64,000 nt of DNA from CBDDEI01 sp965226775 (GTDB lineage Bacteria > Chloroflexota > Dehalococcoidia > SHYD01), in NCBI GenBank assembly GCA_965226775.1, contig CBDDEI010000002.1:620001-684000 (forward strand), read 5' to 3'. Under the pieces are notes generated by a model. It searched no databases and was not told where the DNA came from. It saw only the letters and a program-made list of their open reading frames with translations. Of the stretch, positions 52,875 through 61,796 are shown one piece after another; the first letter of the stretch is position 1, and every line of letters begins with the position of its first letter. The position numbers were made by a program, and so were the translations under genes.

Positions 52875-53207
52875 GTGGACTGTATTTTCTGCGCTATCGT
52901 CGCGGGACAGGCCCCGGCGACCATCCGCTATGAGGACGATAAGGTGCTTGTCATCGATAACATCCTCCACTGGGTGCCCGTCATGTTCTTGGCTATGCCT
53001 AAAACCCACATGAGCCAGGAAGAGCTCTGGCAGGATATGGGAGAAGTGGCGCGTGTAGCCGTGGAGATAGGCAGGCAGCACTGCCCCGACGGATTCCGCC
53101 TCCTCTCTAACTTTGGGCAGGACGCCCTCCAGACGCAAGAGCACGGCCATCTCCACATTCTGGGTGGGACACGCTTGGGATGGTATGCCCGTCCTGAGAG
53201 CCCGTAA
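52875..53207 (+). CDS. HIT family hydrolase
   Basis: 110 residues from GTG 52875, with AGGAGGG eight bases upstream. CIFCAIVAGQAPATIRYEDD at the N-terminus, PKTHMSQEEL, and the histidine triad EHGHLHILGG. HIT proteins hydrolyse nucleoside phosphoramidates or dinucleoside polyphosphates; the substrate here is unknown. Confidence 0.88.
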   Translation: MDCIFCAIVAGQAPATIRYEDDKVLVIDNILHWVPVMFLAMPKTHMSQEELWQDMGEVARVAVEIGRQHCPDGFRLLSNFGQDALQTQEHGHLHILGGTRLGWYARPESP

Positions 53208-53218
53208 GAACGATCCCC

Positions 53219-54433
53219 ATGTCTCGTCGTACACGACATAACAAGATTGAGCTTGTCCCGCCAGGCATGCGGTTCACCCTCACCCTCACGGATATGGGCC
53301 ACAATGGCGTCGCGCTGGGCCGCCACGAAGAGCAGGTTATCCTTGTGCCTTACGGCATCCCCGGCGAGACCGTGGAGGTAGAAGTAACCCGCAAGCACAA
53401 GGACTACCTGGAGGCGGAGATCGTCAGCATTCTCTCGCCCTCACCCGATCGCACAGAGCCGCCTTGCCCCTACTACGGAGAGTGCGGCGGCTGTCAGTGG
53501 CAGCACATCGCCTACCCCCGCCAGCTCGATCTCAAGCGGCAGGTGGTGCTGGATCAGCTCCGCCGCATCGGCAAGTTTACGGATGCGTCGGTGGAGCCTA
53601 CTCTCACCGCGCCCTCGCCTTTCCGCTATCGCAACCATGCGCGCTTCACTATCAATAAAGAAGGGGGCATGGGCTTTGTCCGCCGCGGCACTCACCGCGT
53701 CATCCCGCTGGATGAGTGCCTGCTCCTGGACGATGGCATCAACGGCCTTATGAACCAGCTCCGGGGCTACTGCGCGGAAACCCGCCAGCTCTCTGTGCGC
53801 TACGGTTCTCACACCGGCGACTGGCTCGTCCAGCCCAAGATCAAGAACCCTGACCTTGCTCTGGAGACCGGCCAGCAGAGTTACAACGAGGAGATGTCCG
53901 GCCACAGTTTCCGGGTGGCCTCTCCCTCTTTCTTCCAGGTGAACACAGCGCAGGCCGAGCGCTTGGTGGAAGTAGTGCGGGGCTACTTGGCCCCAACCGG
54001 CTCGGAAGTGCTAGTGGACGCCTACGCAGGCGTCGGCACGTTTGCCGTGCTCCTGGCCGATTACGTGGGCAAGGTCATCGCCATTGAAGAGTCTGGCCCG
54101 GCAGTGCGGGACGGCCGCATCAACGCCCAGCAGAGCCCCAACGTGGAGTATCTCCAGGGCAAGGTAGAGGAGCTTCTCCCCGCGTTGGAGGAGCGGCCCC
54201 ACGCGGTCCTTCTAGACCCGCCCCGCGCCGGCTGCCACGCCGACACCATGCGCGCCCTCCTGGACTTCCGTCCCCAGAAGCTGGTCTACGTCTCCTGCGA
54301 GCCCGCTACCCTTGCCCGCGACCTGCGCATCCTCTGCGACGGCGGCTTCCGCCTCATAACCGTCCAGCCTGTCGACCTCTTTCCTCAGACGTACCATATC
54401 GAAGCGGTGGCATTGCTGGAGCCGCAAGAGTAA
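53219..54433 (+). CDS. TrmA/RlmD-family RNA (uracil-5-)-methyltransferase
   Basis: 404 residues. N-terminal TRAM domain (LTLTDMGHNGVALGRHEEQVILVPYGIPGETVEVEV), Fe-S cysteines CPYYGECGGCQW (with one further Cys), SAM fold LVDAYAGVGTFAVLLAD, VLLDPPRAGCH, and the catalytic/closing motif LVYVSCEPATLARDLRIL. Methylates U in rRNA or tRNA in this family; which RNA cannot be told. 11 bases after the HIT gene. Confidence 0.92.
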   Translation: MSRRTRHNKIELVPPGMRFTLTLTDMGHNGVALGRHEEQVILVPYGIPGETVEVEVTRKHKDYLEAEIVSILSPSPDRTEPPCPYYGECGGCQWQHIAYPRQLDLKRQVVLDQLRRIGKFTDASVEPTLTAPSPFRYRNHARFTINKEGGMGFVRRGTHRVIPLDECLLLDDGINGLMNQLRGYCAETRQLSVRYGSHTGDWLVQPKIKNPDLALETGQQSYNEEMSGHSFRVASPSFFQVNTAQAERLVEVVRGYLAPTGSEVLVDAYAGVGTFAVLLADYVGKVIAIEESGPAVRDGRINAQQSPNVEYLQGKVEELLPALEERPHAVLLDPPRAGCHADTMRALLDFRPQKLVYVSCEPATLARDLRILCDGGFRLITVQPVDLFPQTYHIEAVALLEPQE

Positions 54434-54434
54434 T

Positions 54435-55157
54435 ATGGCCCTAATGTCTGGCACCATTGCCCTAGTGGGCGCAGGGGAGTTTCTGGAAGGCATGGCGGAG
54501 GTGGACAGCTACCTCCTTGCCCATGTTCCCGAACAGCCCGCGCGCGTGGCTATCCTACCCACCGCGGCAGGGCTGGAAGATCCCCGCGCTTGGACCGACA
54601 TGGGTGTTCCCCACTTCCAACGCTTGGGCGCACAGGCTGAACCCGTCTTTGTCCGGGATCAGAAGGATGCCAACGATCCCGCTATGGCGGAGGCCGTCCG
54701 CAAGTCCAATTTTGTCTACCTCTCCGGCGGCAGCCCCGGCTATCTCCTACAGAGCTTGCAAGGCTCGGAAGTGTGGGCGGCCATCCAGGAAGTGTACGCA
54801 AAGGGCGGTGTGCTGGCTGGTTGCAGCGCCGGCGCTATGGTCTTGGGCGGCCAGACGCGCGTGGCGCGGGCTGGCGCTCGCTCCGGGCCTCCTGCGCCCC
54901 AGGACTGGGGGATGGCCCCAGGCCTCGGTCTGGTGCCCCAGGTGGTGGTTTCGCCCCACTTCAACCGCATGACGGAGGAGCGGCTGGAGTACCTCCTGGC
55001 TCAGGTGCCCGATGACCTCCTTATCCTTGGGGTGGACGAGCACACCGCCGCGGTGGGCGATGGCTCCCACTGGACGGTGATGGGCCGCGGCTCCGTCTTC
55101 TTCTCCGACCACAAGACGTCTACCCGTTACCTGCCCGGCCAACAGTTCAGTCTGTAA
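54435..55157 (+). CDS. Peptidase S51/cyanophycinase-like protein
   Basis: 240 residues. Class I glutamine amidotransferase-like fold with nucleophile elbow LAGCSAGAMVLGG (Ser), VYLSGGSPGYLLQ, VVVSPHFNRMTEERL and ILGVDEHTAAV. Matches the S51 family (dipeptidase E, cyanophycinase), serine hydrolases acting on aspartyl or isopeptide bonds. Downstream of the methyltransferase by one base and overlapping maf at TAATG. Confidence 0.85.
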   Translation: MALMSGTIALVGAGEFLEGMAEVDSYLLAHVPEQPARVAILPTAAGLEDPRAWTDMGVPHFQRLGAQAEPVFVRDQKDANDPAMAEAVRKSNFVYLSGGSPGYLLQSLQGSEVWAAIQEVYAKGGVLAGCSAGAMVLGGQTRVARAGARSGPPAPQDWGMAPGLGLVPQVVVSPHFNRMTEERLEYLLAQVPDDLLILGVDEHTAAVGDGSHWTVMGRGSVFFSDHKTSTRYLPGQQFSL

Positions 55158-55795
55158 TGCCGCCGGAACTCGTCCTTGCCTCCACCTCTCCCCGGCGGCT
55201 AGAGCTGCTGAATCACTTCGGCCTGCCCTTCTCTCTGTTTAGCCCCGACATCGACGAAACCCTTGAGGCCGGCCATGCGCCGGAGCTTGAAGTATTGCGT
55301 CTCGCCACGGAGAAGGCCGAAGCTGGCGGCGCTTCCAACAACAATGCCTACACTATTGGCGCGGATACCCTGGTCACCGTCTCGGGCCGCATCTTGGGCA
55401 AGCCCACCTCGCCGGAGGAGGCGTTGGATATGCTTCGCACCCTGCGTGACCGCCAGCACGAGGTTGTGACGGGCGTGGCCGTGGCCCACGAGGGTGCTGT
55501 GTGGAACGCCTGGCGCTTTACCCGCGTCCAGATGCGCCCCTATACAGAGGAGGAGCTACAGGCCTACGTGGGTTCCGGCGCAGCCATGGACAAAGCGGGA
55601 GCCTACGCCATCCAGGACGAAACCCTCCACCCCGTCGCTCGTCTGACGAACGACGTCTCCAATGGCAACGGCTGCTATTGCAATGTGGTAGGACTACCAC
55701 TGGCAATGCTGGTCTATCTCCTGGACCTGGCAGGGTATCCGGTGGATCAGATTGCCTGCCCCGCACAGTGCGCTCGCTGCCCCGACTGGGACTAG
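55157..55795 (+). CDS. Maf-like nucleotide pyrophosphatase
   Basis: 212 residues. PPELVLASTSPRRLELLNHFG, DIDETLEAGHAPE, IGADTLVTVSGRILGKPTSPEEALDMLR, and MDKAGAYAIQ are Maf/YhdE signatures. Hydrolyses non-canonical or damaged nucleoside triphosphates in relatives. Cysteine-rich tail (IACPAQCARCPDWD) is unusual and could bind a metal. Confidence 0.92.
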   Translation: MPPELVLASTSPRRLELLNHFGLPFSLFSPDIDETLEAGHAPELEVLRLATEKAEAGGASNNNAYTIGADTLVTVSGRILGKPTSPEEALDMLRTLRDRQHEVVTGVAVAHEGAVWNAWRFTRVQMRPYTEEELQAYVGSGAAMDKAGAYAIQDETLHPVARLTNDVSNGNGCYCNVVGLPLAMLVYLLDLAGYPVDQIACPAQCARCPDWD

Positions 55796-55804
55796 CCGTT
55801 TCGT

Positions 55805-56299
55805 ATGTTGCAGTCTTCCCTGCGGCGTCTCCTGGCCGAGCTTCCCCTGATTGACGCTCCTGCCCAAGACCAGCAGCTTGCGTCACAGTCGCCGATCCCG
55901 TGCTTCCAGTGCGGGGTGTGCTGTCAGAAGTGGCAGCCGCTCCTCAGCCCCCAGGAGCTGCGACGTTTGGCTGAAGCGCGCGGCCTCTCACCGCAAGTCT
56001 TCTCCCGTCGCTACACCCGAGCCTATCCGTTGCGGCGCGGCTGGCGGCAACTCAAGGCTACCGAGCGGGGGTGTATCTTCCTCGCATTCGAGGGGGAGCG
56101 TTCCCGCTGCAGCATCTACGCCGACCGGCCCCAGGTGTGCCAGGACTGGCAGGCCGGTCTAGACAAGCGGGAGTGCATCGAAGGGCTCCGCCAATGGGAC
56201 CAGGACGCTTCGCTGACGCTGCAACGCCTCTACGAGCAACCTTCCGAGCGGCTCCAGTTCCAACAGGCCGCCTCGGCACTGCTTGCGAAGCAGACTTAA
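55805..56299 (+). CDS. YkgJ family cysteine-cluster protein
   Basis: 164 residues. PCFQCGVCCQKWQPLLSPQE at the N-terminus and RGCIFL, RCSIYADRPQVCQDWQAG later give the CxxCxxCC...C...C pattern of YkgJ/UPF0153 putative zinc- or iron-chelating proteins. Function unknown. Last gene of the run; an AT-rich 190-base gap with no gene follows before the Act operon. Confidence 0.88.
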   Translation: MLQSSLRRLLAELPLIDAPAQDQQLASQSPIPCFQCGVCCQKWQPLLSPQELRRLAEARGLSPQVFSRRYTRAYPLRRGWRQLKATERGCIFLAFEGERSRCSIYADRPQVCQDWQAGLDKRECIEGLRQWDQDASLTLQRLYEQPSERLQFQQAASALLAKQT

Positions 56300-56489
56300 G
56301 CTCCGAATAGGATTTATTTTGAAAAAAATTTCACAAATAACGCTAAACCCCCTTCCGCGAGGGATAAAGATAAGCTACACTTTACCGCTGGTAGCCTAGT
56401 TGTGTTTGTACCTCTAGGAAGGCAAGCAGACACGGCCTGGGCGCAAATACACATGATGCAGATGCGTAACTAAGCACCTCTGGAGCCTT

Positions 56490-56789
56490 GTGGAACCCAT
56501 TGATCCGCGAGCTATAACTGGGCAGGACTGGCTAGTTCTACCCTCCTTAGTGAGTTTCCTTTGGTTGCTCGTTATTTTTAACGTTGGTTTCGCCGGGAGC
56601 ATGCTCTTAGCCCACATAGCGATACCCTCCCTTATCGAGACCACGCATTTGCCTGCGGGGGCGTCCAAGGCCCGCCCGGTGCTCACCGTTATCGGACTCC
56701 TTTCCCTTTCGGCGTCTGTAATAATGGTGGTTAGCTGGTTGGGATTGCTGCCCATTATCTATGATGTCTATCCAAAACTACTCATCTAA
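56490..56789 (+). CDS. Small two- to three-span membrane protein heading the Act operon
   Basis: 99 residues from GTG 56490. Hydrophobic segments LPSLVSFLWLLVIFNVGFAG, SMLLAHIAIPSL and VLTVIGLLSLSASVIMVVSWLGLLPII. No family recognised. 17 bases before ActA and separated by a long gap from upstream genes, so likely translated with the complex. It may be an assembly or accessory subunit; the polar loop HLPAGASKARP is the only non-membrane feature. Confidence 0.75.
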   Translation: MEPIDPRAITGQDWLVLPSLVSFLWLLVIFNVGFAGSMLLAHIAIPSLIETTHLPAGASKARPVLTVIGLLSLSASVIMVVSWLGLLPIIYDVYPKLLI

Positions 56790-56806
56790 GCAATTGGAGC
56801 CAATCT

Positions 56807-57331
56807 GTGCCTAGCCGCCCGCCGTTAGTGGTTGGTGTGGTAGTAATCGTGGTGCTTCTTGTGGCGCTCGCGGGTGGCCAGGCCGTGGCCTCCCAGGTGA
56901 ACGAGGGTCCTGAGCAGCCCATCGCTTTTAGCCACATTACTCACGCAAACGTAATGCAACTAGATTGCATCTTCTGCCACCGCAACGCGGAGGTGGGCCA
57001 GACCGCGAGCGTGCCTGCCGTGGAGCAGTGCATGTTCTGCCATAAGGTAGTGGAGGGGGCAACGCCCAGCCAGCAACTGGAGATCGATAAGGTGCAGGAG
57101 GCCTTTGCCAGCGGCAGTCCTATTGATTGGACCCGTGTGCATCGTGTACCTGACCACGTACGGTTTGTGCATGAAGCGCACATCACAGCCGGCGTCTCGT
57201 GCTCAGCTTGCCATGGCAACGTTCAGGATATGGCCACGGTGCGGCAAGTCCGCCCGCTCAAGATGGGCGATTGTGTTGCGTGCCATCGTGTTAATGATGC
57301 GCCAACCGACTGCACAACCTGTCATAAGTAG
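56807..57331 (+). CDS. actA: Alternative complex III pentaheme cytochrome c subunit
   Basis: 174 residues from GTG 56807. One N-terminal membrane segment (VVGVVVIVVLLVALAGG), then five CxxCH motifs: CIFCH (54-58), CMFCH (75-79), CSACH (132-136), CVACH (156-160), CTTCH (169-173), plus extra His (FSHITHANV, FVHEAH) as axial ligands. This is ActA, which carries electrons from quinol oxidation towards a cytochrome or oxidase. Followed by ActB after 6 bases. Confidence 0.94.
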   Translation: MPSRPPLVVGVVVIVVLLVALAGGQAVASQVNEGPEQPIAFSHITHANVMQLDCIFCHRNAEVGQTASVPAVEQCMFCHKVVEGATPSQQLEIDKVQEAFASGSPIDWTRVHRVPDHVRFVHEAHITAGVSCSACHGNVQDMATVRQVRPLKMGDCVACHRVNDAPTDCTTCHK

Positions 57332-57337
57332 GACTAT

Positions 57338-59620
57338 ATGGACGTATCTAGACGACATTTCCTCCAGGTGACCGGCGCTTCCGCAGCGGGGGCCGTGCTT
57401 TTCAACGGCTGTATGGCTCCGGAGCAAGAGATGCTCATTCAGAGCCCGGTTATGCTGCCAGAGGATACCGTCAATAGCTTTGAGAACTTCTATGCCAGCG
57501 TCTGCCAGCAATGTGGCGCCGGTTGTGGTGTAGTGGTCCGCGTGGTAGAAGGCCGGGCCAAGAAGATTGAAGGCAACCCGGACCACCCGCTGAACCAGGG
57601 CAAGCTCTGCGCTCGCGGTCAGGCAGGCGTCCAGGCGCTCTATCACCCAGACCGCATTCGCACTCCGCTGCGCCGCACCGGGCCCCGTGGCTCAGGCCGC
57701 TTTGAGGTCATTAGCTGGGACACCGGCCTTGATGAGTTGGTTGGCCGTCTCAAAGCGCTCTCTGATGAGGGGATGAGCGACACGGTCGCAATGGTTACGG
57801 AGCCGCTGATGGGCCTCCAGGCGACTATTGCCCAGCGCTTTGCCGACACTTACGGTGCGGACTATCTGGTGCACCAGCCTATGGAAGACACCGTGCTCTA
57901 CGCCTCCATGAGCCAGCTTTTTGGCGAAGACCGCATCCCGCATTTCGACATCGAACGCTCAAAATACGTGCTCTCTATCGGGGCTAACTTCCTGGAGCCC
58001 TGGATCTCCCAGGTACGCTACAACCGGGCCTACGGCGAGTTCCGCCAGGGCACCAGCGGCCAGCGCGGCTACCTCGTACAGGTGGAGCCGCGGCTTTCTA
58101 TGACGGCAGCCAATGCAGACGAGTGGGTGCCCATTAACCCCGGCACCGAGGGCATCTTCGCCCTGGGAATCGCCTATGTGCTCGTCTCGGAGGGCCTGGC
58201 TAACCCTGAGGCAGCCAATGCCCTTACGGGCGGTGTGGGCGCTTCTGCTTTGAATGCCTACCGTCCAGAAGCGGCCGCGTCGCTGACCGGTATCTCTGCC
58301 GATCGCATCATCGGCATTGCGCGCAGCTTTGCAGAGCATCAGCCGGGCATTGCTCTTGGCGGGGCGGGCGCAGCCTCCCACTCCAACGGGCTCTTTAATC
58401 TCAATGCAATCTATGCGCTCAACTTCCTGGTCGGCAGCGTCGGCCGGCGTGGCGGCATCATGATGAACGGTGTGCCGCCGGTGTTTGAGTTCGCGGCACA
58501 GAAACACGCCTCGCCGCTCTCCACCTGGCAGCAGTTCACCCAGCGGATCGCCAGCAAGCAGCCCCGTCCGGTGAATGTCCTGATGGTGCACAACGCGAAC
58601 CCGCTCTACGGTCTGCCTGTTGAGGTGGGTTTTGGCCAGGCGCTGCGCAATATACCCGTCATTGTCAGCTTCTCCAGCTTCATGGACGAGACCACGGCTA
58701 TGGCTGACCTCATCCTGCCCGATCATGTTTATCTGGAGGCTTGGGGCGACGTCGTTCCCGAACCGGGCGCCGGCTACCAGGCCATTGGCTTTCAGCAGCC
58801 CGTCGTGAAGCCGGCCTTGAACACACGCTCTTTTATGGACGCCCTCCTGGCTGTAGGCGCAGACTTGGGCGGCCTTATGGAGAAGGTCTTGCCCTGGCCT
58901 ACCTACCTGGACGCGATGCGCGCGTCAGCAGAGTCGCTCTACGACTTGGGTCGTGGTTCCGTGCGGGCCCCGGACTTTGAGCACTTCTGGAACGGCGCGC
59001 TGCAGCGAGGTGGCTGGTGGGATGCCGCCTCCACCCGTACCTCAAAGCCGCCTCTACCCGGCCCCCTGCCCCAGCAGCCGGTCATGCCTCGGTTTGCCGG
59101 GTCGGATGCGGATTACCCGTTCCACCTGAGCATTTTCCCGGGCGCTGGCATCAACGATGGCCGCGGCGCAAACCTGCCTTGGTTGCAGCTTACGCCGGAC
59201 CCCACCAGCACCGTAAGCTGGCAGACCTGGGTGGAGCTAAACCCCAAAACTGCGGCATCTATGGGGATTGCGACCAACGATATTGTTATAGTTACCTCGC
59301 CCAGCGGCCAGTTGGAAGCGCCGGTGTACGTTTACCCGGCCATCCCGCCCAATGTGGTGGGCATCCCAGCCGGCCAGGGCCACACTTATTTTGGCCGCTA
59401 TGCAGAGCAGCGCGGCGCCAACCCCCTCTCCATCCTCGCGCCGATGCAGGAGAGCGAGACGGGTGCGCTGGCGTGGAGTGCCACGAGGGTGCAGCTCACC
59501 AGGACAGGCCGCCAATACCGGCTGCCGAAGCTGGAGGGCGCGGTGCCCGCCGTTGAGCCCGACGATTACGATCTGGTTCAGATTGAGGACCTGCGTTCCG
59601 ATTCTGAGGCGGGACACTAG
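57338..59620 (+). CDS. actB1: Alternative complex III ActB, molybdopterin-oxidoreductase-like part
   Basis: 760 residues. Tat signal SRRHFLQVTGASAAGAVLFNGC, which also contains a lipobox-like Cys. One Fe-S ligand set near the start: VCQQCGAGCGVVVRV with GKLCARG. The body follows the molybdopterin oxidoreductase fold (VLSIGANFLEPWISQVRYNR, GGAGAASHSNGL, NVLMVHNANPLYGLP), a fold that in ActB carries no molybdenum cofactor. In many ACIII complexes this is fused to the ferredoxin-like part; here it stops and the ferredoxin part is a separate gene 25 bases downstream. Confidence 0.92.
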   Translation: MDVSRRHFLQVTGASAAGAVLFNGCMAPEQEMLIQSPVMLPEDTVNSFENFYASVCQQCGAGCGVVVRVVEGRAKKIEGNPDHPLNQGKLCARGQAGVQALYHPDRIRTPLRRTGPRGSGRFEVISWDTGLDELVGRLKALSDEGMSDTVAMVTEPLMGLQATIAQRFADTYGADYLVHQPMEDTVLYASMSQLFGEDRIPHFDIERSKYVLSIGANFLEPWISQVRYNRAYGEFRQGTSGQRGYLVQVEPRLSMTAANADEWVPINPGTEGIFALGIAYVLVSEGLANPEAANALTGGVGASALNAYRPEAAASLTGISADRIIGIARSFAEHQPGIALGGAGAASHSNGLFNLNAIYALNFLVGSVGRRGGIMMNGVPPVFEFAAQKHASPLSTWQQFTQRIASKQPRPVNVLMVHNANPLYGLPVEVGFGQALRNIPVIVSFSSFMDETTAMADLILPDHVYLEAWGDVVPEPGAGYQAIGFQQPVVKPALNTRSFMDALLAVGADLGGLMEKVLPWPTYLDAMRASAESLYDLGRGSVRAPDFEHFWNGALQRGGWWDAASTRTSKPPLPGPLPQQPVMPRFAGSDADYPFHLSIFPGAGINDGRGANLPWLQLTPDPTSTVSWQTWVELNPKTAASMGIATNDIVIVTSPSGQLEAPVYVYPAIPPNVVGIPAGQGHTYFGRYAEQRGANPLSILAPMQESETGALAWSATRVQLTRTGRQYRLPKLEGAVPAVEPDDYDLVQIEDLRSDSEAGH

Positions 59621-59645
59621 GGGACAGATAGAGAGGACTCGAGTT

Positions 59646-60413
59646 ATGGCAGAAGAACGTAAGTGGGGAATGGTTGTCGATGCTGACAAGTGCACCGGTT
59701 GTCAGGCCTGTGTCATCGCATGTCAGGCGGAGAACAATATCTTGCTGAGCACGGAAGACATCGTGCAGCAGAACCGCACCATGGCGTGGATTCGTATAGA
59801 GCGCTACTGGGAGGGCGAATACCCTGACATTAAAGCGCGCTTCCTGCCGGTCATGTGCCAGCACTGCGAAAACGCTCCCTGCGAGCCGGTGTGCCCGGTA
59901 TATGCCACCTACCACAACGACGAGGGCTTGAACGTACAGGTGTATAACCGCTGCGTGGGCACGCGCTACTGCGCCAACAACTGCCCCTACCATGCCCGCT
60001 TCTTCAACTACTGGGAGCGGCATACCGATGCGCCTTTTAAAGAGATGATCCCCCTGAGCCAGACCATGGCAGAGCCCATGAACGAGTACCTGAATCCGGA
60101 CGTCACGGTCCGCTCTAAGGGCATCATGGAGAAGTGCACCTTCTGTGTGCAGCGCATCCGCCGCGTCTCCCGCGACGCCGCGCGCGATGGCCATGAGCTT
60201 AGCGATGGCGATGTGCAGCCTGCTTGCGTGCAGTCCTGCCCTACCAGCGCACTCATCTTCGGCAACCTGCTCGACCCCAATAGCCAGGTTAGCCAAGCCG
60301 CTCATGGCGAGCGCACCTACACCCTGCTGGAGGATTTGGGAACCCTGCCTTCCGTAACCTACCTCAAAAAAGTGGATCCGAACGCATCAGGAACAAGTGC
60401 ACCAGCACATTAA
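59646..60413 (+). CDS. actB2: Alternative complex III ActB, ferredoxin-like part
   Basis: 255 residues from ATG 59646; a longer upstream frame is out of register with actB1. Four cysteine clusters of the DMSO-reductase-B type: CTGCQACVIACQAEN, CQHCENAPCEPVCPV, CVGTRYCANNCPYH, KCTFCVQRI with ACVQSCPTSA. Carries [4Fe-4S]/[3Fe-4S] clusters. Standard ActB has these C-terminal to the molybdopterin-like domain in one chain; here they are split, as in the actB1/actB2 type. Its end overlaps the next gene by 17 bases. Confidence 0.9.
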   Translation: MAEERKWGMVVDADKCTGCQACVIACQAENNILLSTEDIVQQNRTMAWIRIERYWEGEYPDIKARFLPVMCQHCENAPCEPVCPVYATYHNDEGLNVQVYNRCVGTRYCANNCPYHARFFNYWERHTDAPFKEMIPLSQTMAEPMNEYLNPDVTVRSKGIMEKCTFCVQRIRRVSRDAARDGHELSDGDVQPACVQSCPTSALIFGNLLDPNSQVSQAAHGERTYTLLEDLGTLPSVTYLKKVDPNASGTSAPAH

Positions 60414-61749
60414 TCCCCGGCCGCACCTTCCGGAGACGCCGGCAGAGCTAACCCGCGACTGGTTGGCGCGATTCCTCCAGCCGCGCGGCGTTACCATACT
60501 GGTCATCACCGGATTGCTGGTGGTGGCGGGTATAGTGGGCGTCTATCTCCGCTTGAGCGCCGGCATGAACCGGGCCGAGTGGGGCTTCTACGCCGCAACG
60601 GTGATGTTTTTGTTCTCTACCGCCCAGGGCGCTCCTATCCTTGCGGTCGCCACACGCCTTACTAAGGGCTACTGGCGTAAGCCGCTGGTGCGCGTGGCAG
60701 AACTGTTCACCATAACCGGCCTCCTGTCCTTGGTGCTCTTCATCCCTCTGTTGGCCGTGTTGCCGCCGCTGGAAGGTCGCGCCACGTTCTGGGTGTCATG
60801 GCCCGGGACGCCGCAGATTCCGCTTATCCTGGCTATCATTGGTCTTGTGGTATGCGGGCTCGGTCTGCTGTATGCCTCCGCACGCCCCGACCTGGCTGCG
60901 GTGCGAGACCTTGCGCCAGGCGGTCTTACGAGCTTGCAGGCTCGCCTTGCCGGCAAGTGGGGCGGCTCTACTCGCCAGTGGAAGGTACAATCCAACGCGA
61001 TCACCTACCTCGGCGTCTCCTATCTCATGATGCTGGTCTTTGTGCACTTCCTCCTGAGCGTTGAGTTTGCTATCACCCTGGTGCCCGGTTGGCGTGACCC
61101 CATATTCCCGGCATTCCACGCCATCAGCGGTTTGCAAGCCGGTCTAGCCACACTGGTGCTGGGTCTGGGCTTCTTGCGCTACTTTGGCGGCTTCAAAGAG
61201 TATCTTGCCCTTGACCAGTTCTGGAATCCTGCCAAGCTCCTGCTGGCCTTCTCGCTACTGTGGTTCTACTTCTGGTGGTCTGGATTCATCGTCTTCTGGT
61301 ATGGCCGCACCCCTGCGGAACAGGGCGTGTTGGAGCTTACCATCTTTGGGCCCTACTTTGTGCCCTTCCTGTTGGGACTGCTCTGCAACTTTGTGCTGCC
61401 GCTCATCCTGCTCGCCTACAACCCTATTAGAGTAAGCATCCCTGGACCGATATTAGCCTCCGGCGTGATCCTCTTTGGCAACTTCATGGATCGTGTGCGC
61501 ATCTACGGCGGCTCCTTCTTAGTCGAGTCGGAAGGTCACATACTGGAACACATTCCAGCCACACACCTTCCCCAGCTTGCTGATTTCCTGGTGCTTGCCG
61601 GCGCAATTGGCGGCGTTGTCTTTCTCTTCGTGCTCGCAACGCGGATCATCCCGCCGATAGCGCTGTGGGAGCTTAAAGAAGGGCAATTACTTACTCGGAC
61701 TAGAACTTTGCATAAAGCAGAAGTCATTGTTATTGGCAAACCCCAATAA
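60397..61749 (+). CDS. NrfD/PsrC-family membrane subunit (first of two in the operon)
   Basis: 450 residues, about ten membrane spans (ILVITGLLVVAGIVGVYLRL, ELFTITGLLSLVLFIPLLAV, IPLILAIIGLVVCGLGLLYA, YLMMLVFVHFLLSVEFAITLV and others). NrfD-type quinol-reactive membrane subunit, paralogous to ActC/ActF. It lies between ActB2 and the ActC-like gene, not after ActE, where ActF usually lies. Whether it is ActF moved forward or an extra NrfD subunit cannot be decided here. Confidence 0.85.
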   Translation: MHQHINPRPHLPETPAELTRDWLARFLQPRGVTILVITGLLVVAGIVGVYLRLSAGMNRAEWGFYAATVMFLFSTAQGAPILAVATRLTKGYWRKPLVRVAELFTITGLLSLVLFIPLLAVLPPLEGRATFWVSWPGTPQIPLILAIIGLVVCGLGLLYASARPDLAAVRDLAPGGLTSLQARLAGKWGGSTRQWKVQSNAITYLGVSYLMMLVFVHFLLSVEFAITLVPGWRDPIFPAFHAISGLQAGLATLVLGLGFLRYFGGFKEYLALDQFWNPAKLLLAFSLLWFYFWWSGFIVFWYGRTPAEQGVLELTIFGPYFVPFLLGLLCNFVLPLILLAYNPIRVSIPGPILASGVILFGNFMDRVRIYGGSFLVESEGHILEHIPATHLPQLADFLVLAGAIGGVVFLFVLATRIIPPIALWELKEGQLLTRTRTLHKAEVIVIGKPQ

Positions 61750-61796
61750 GCCGGTGTACCTAAATAACGTTGTGGTCATAACAAGGTAGGAACGGA

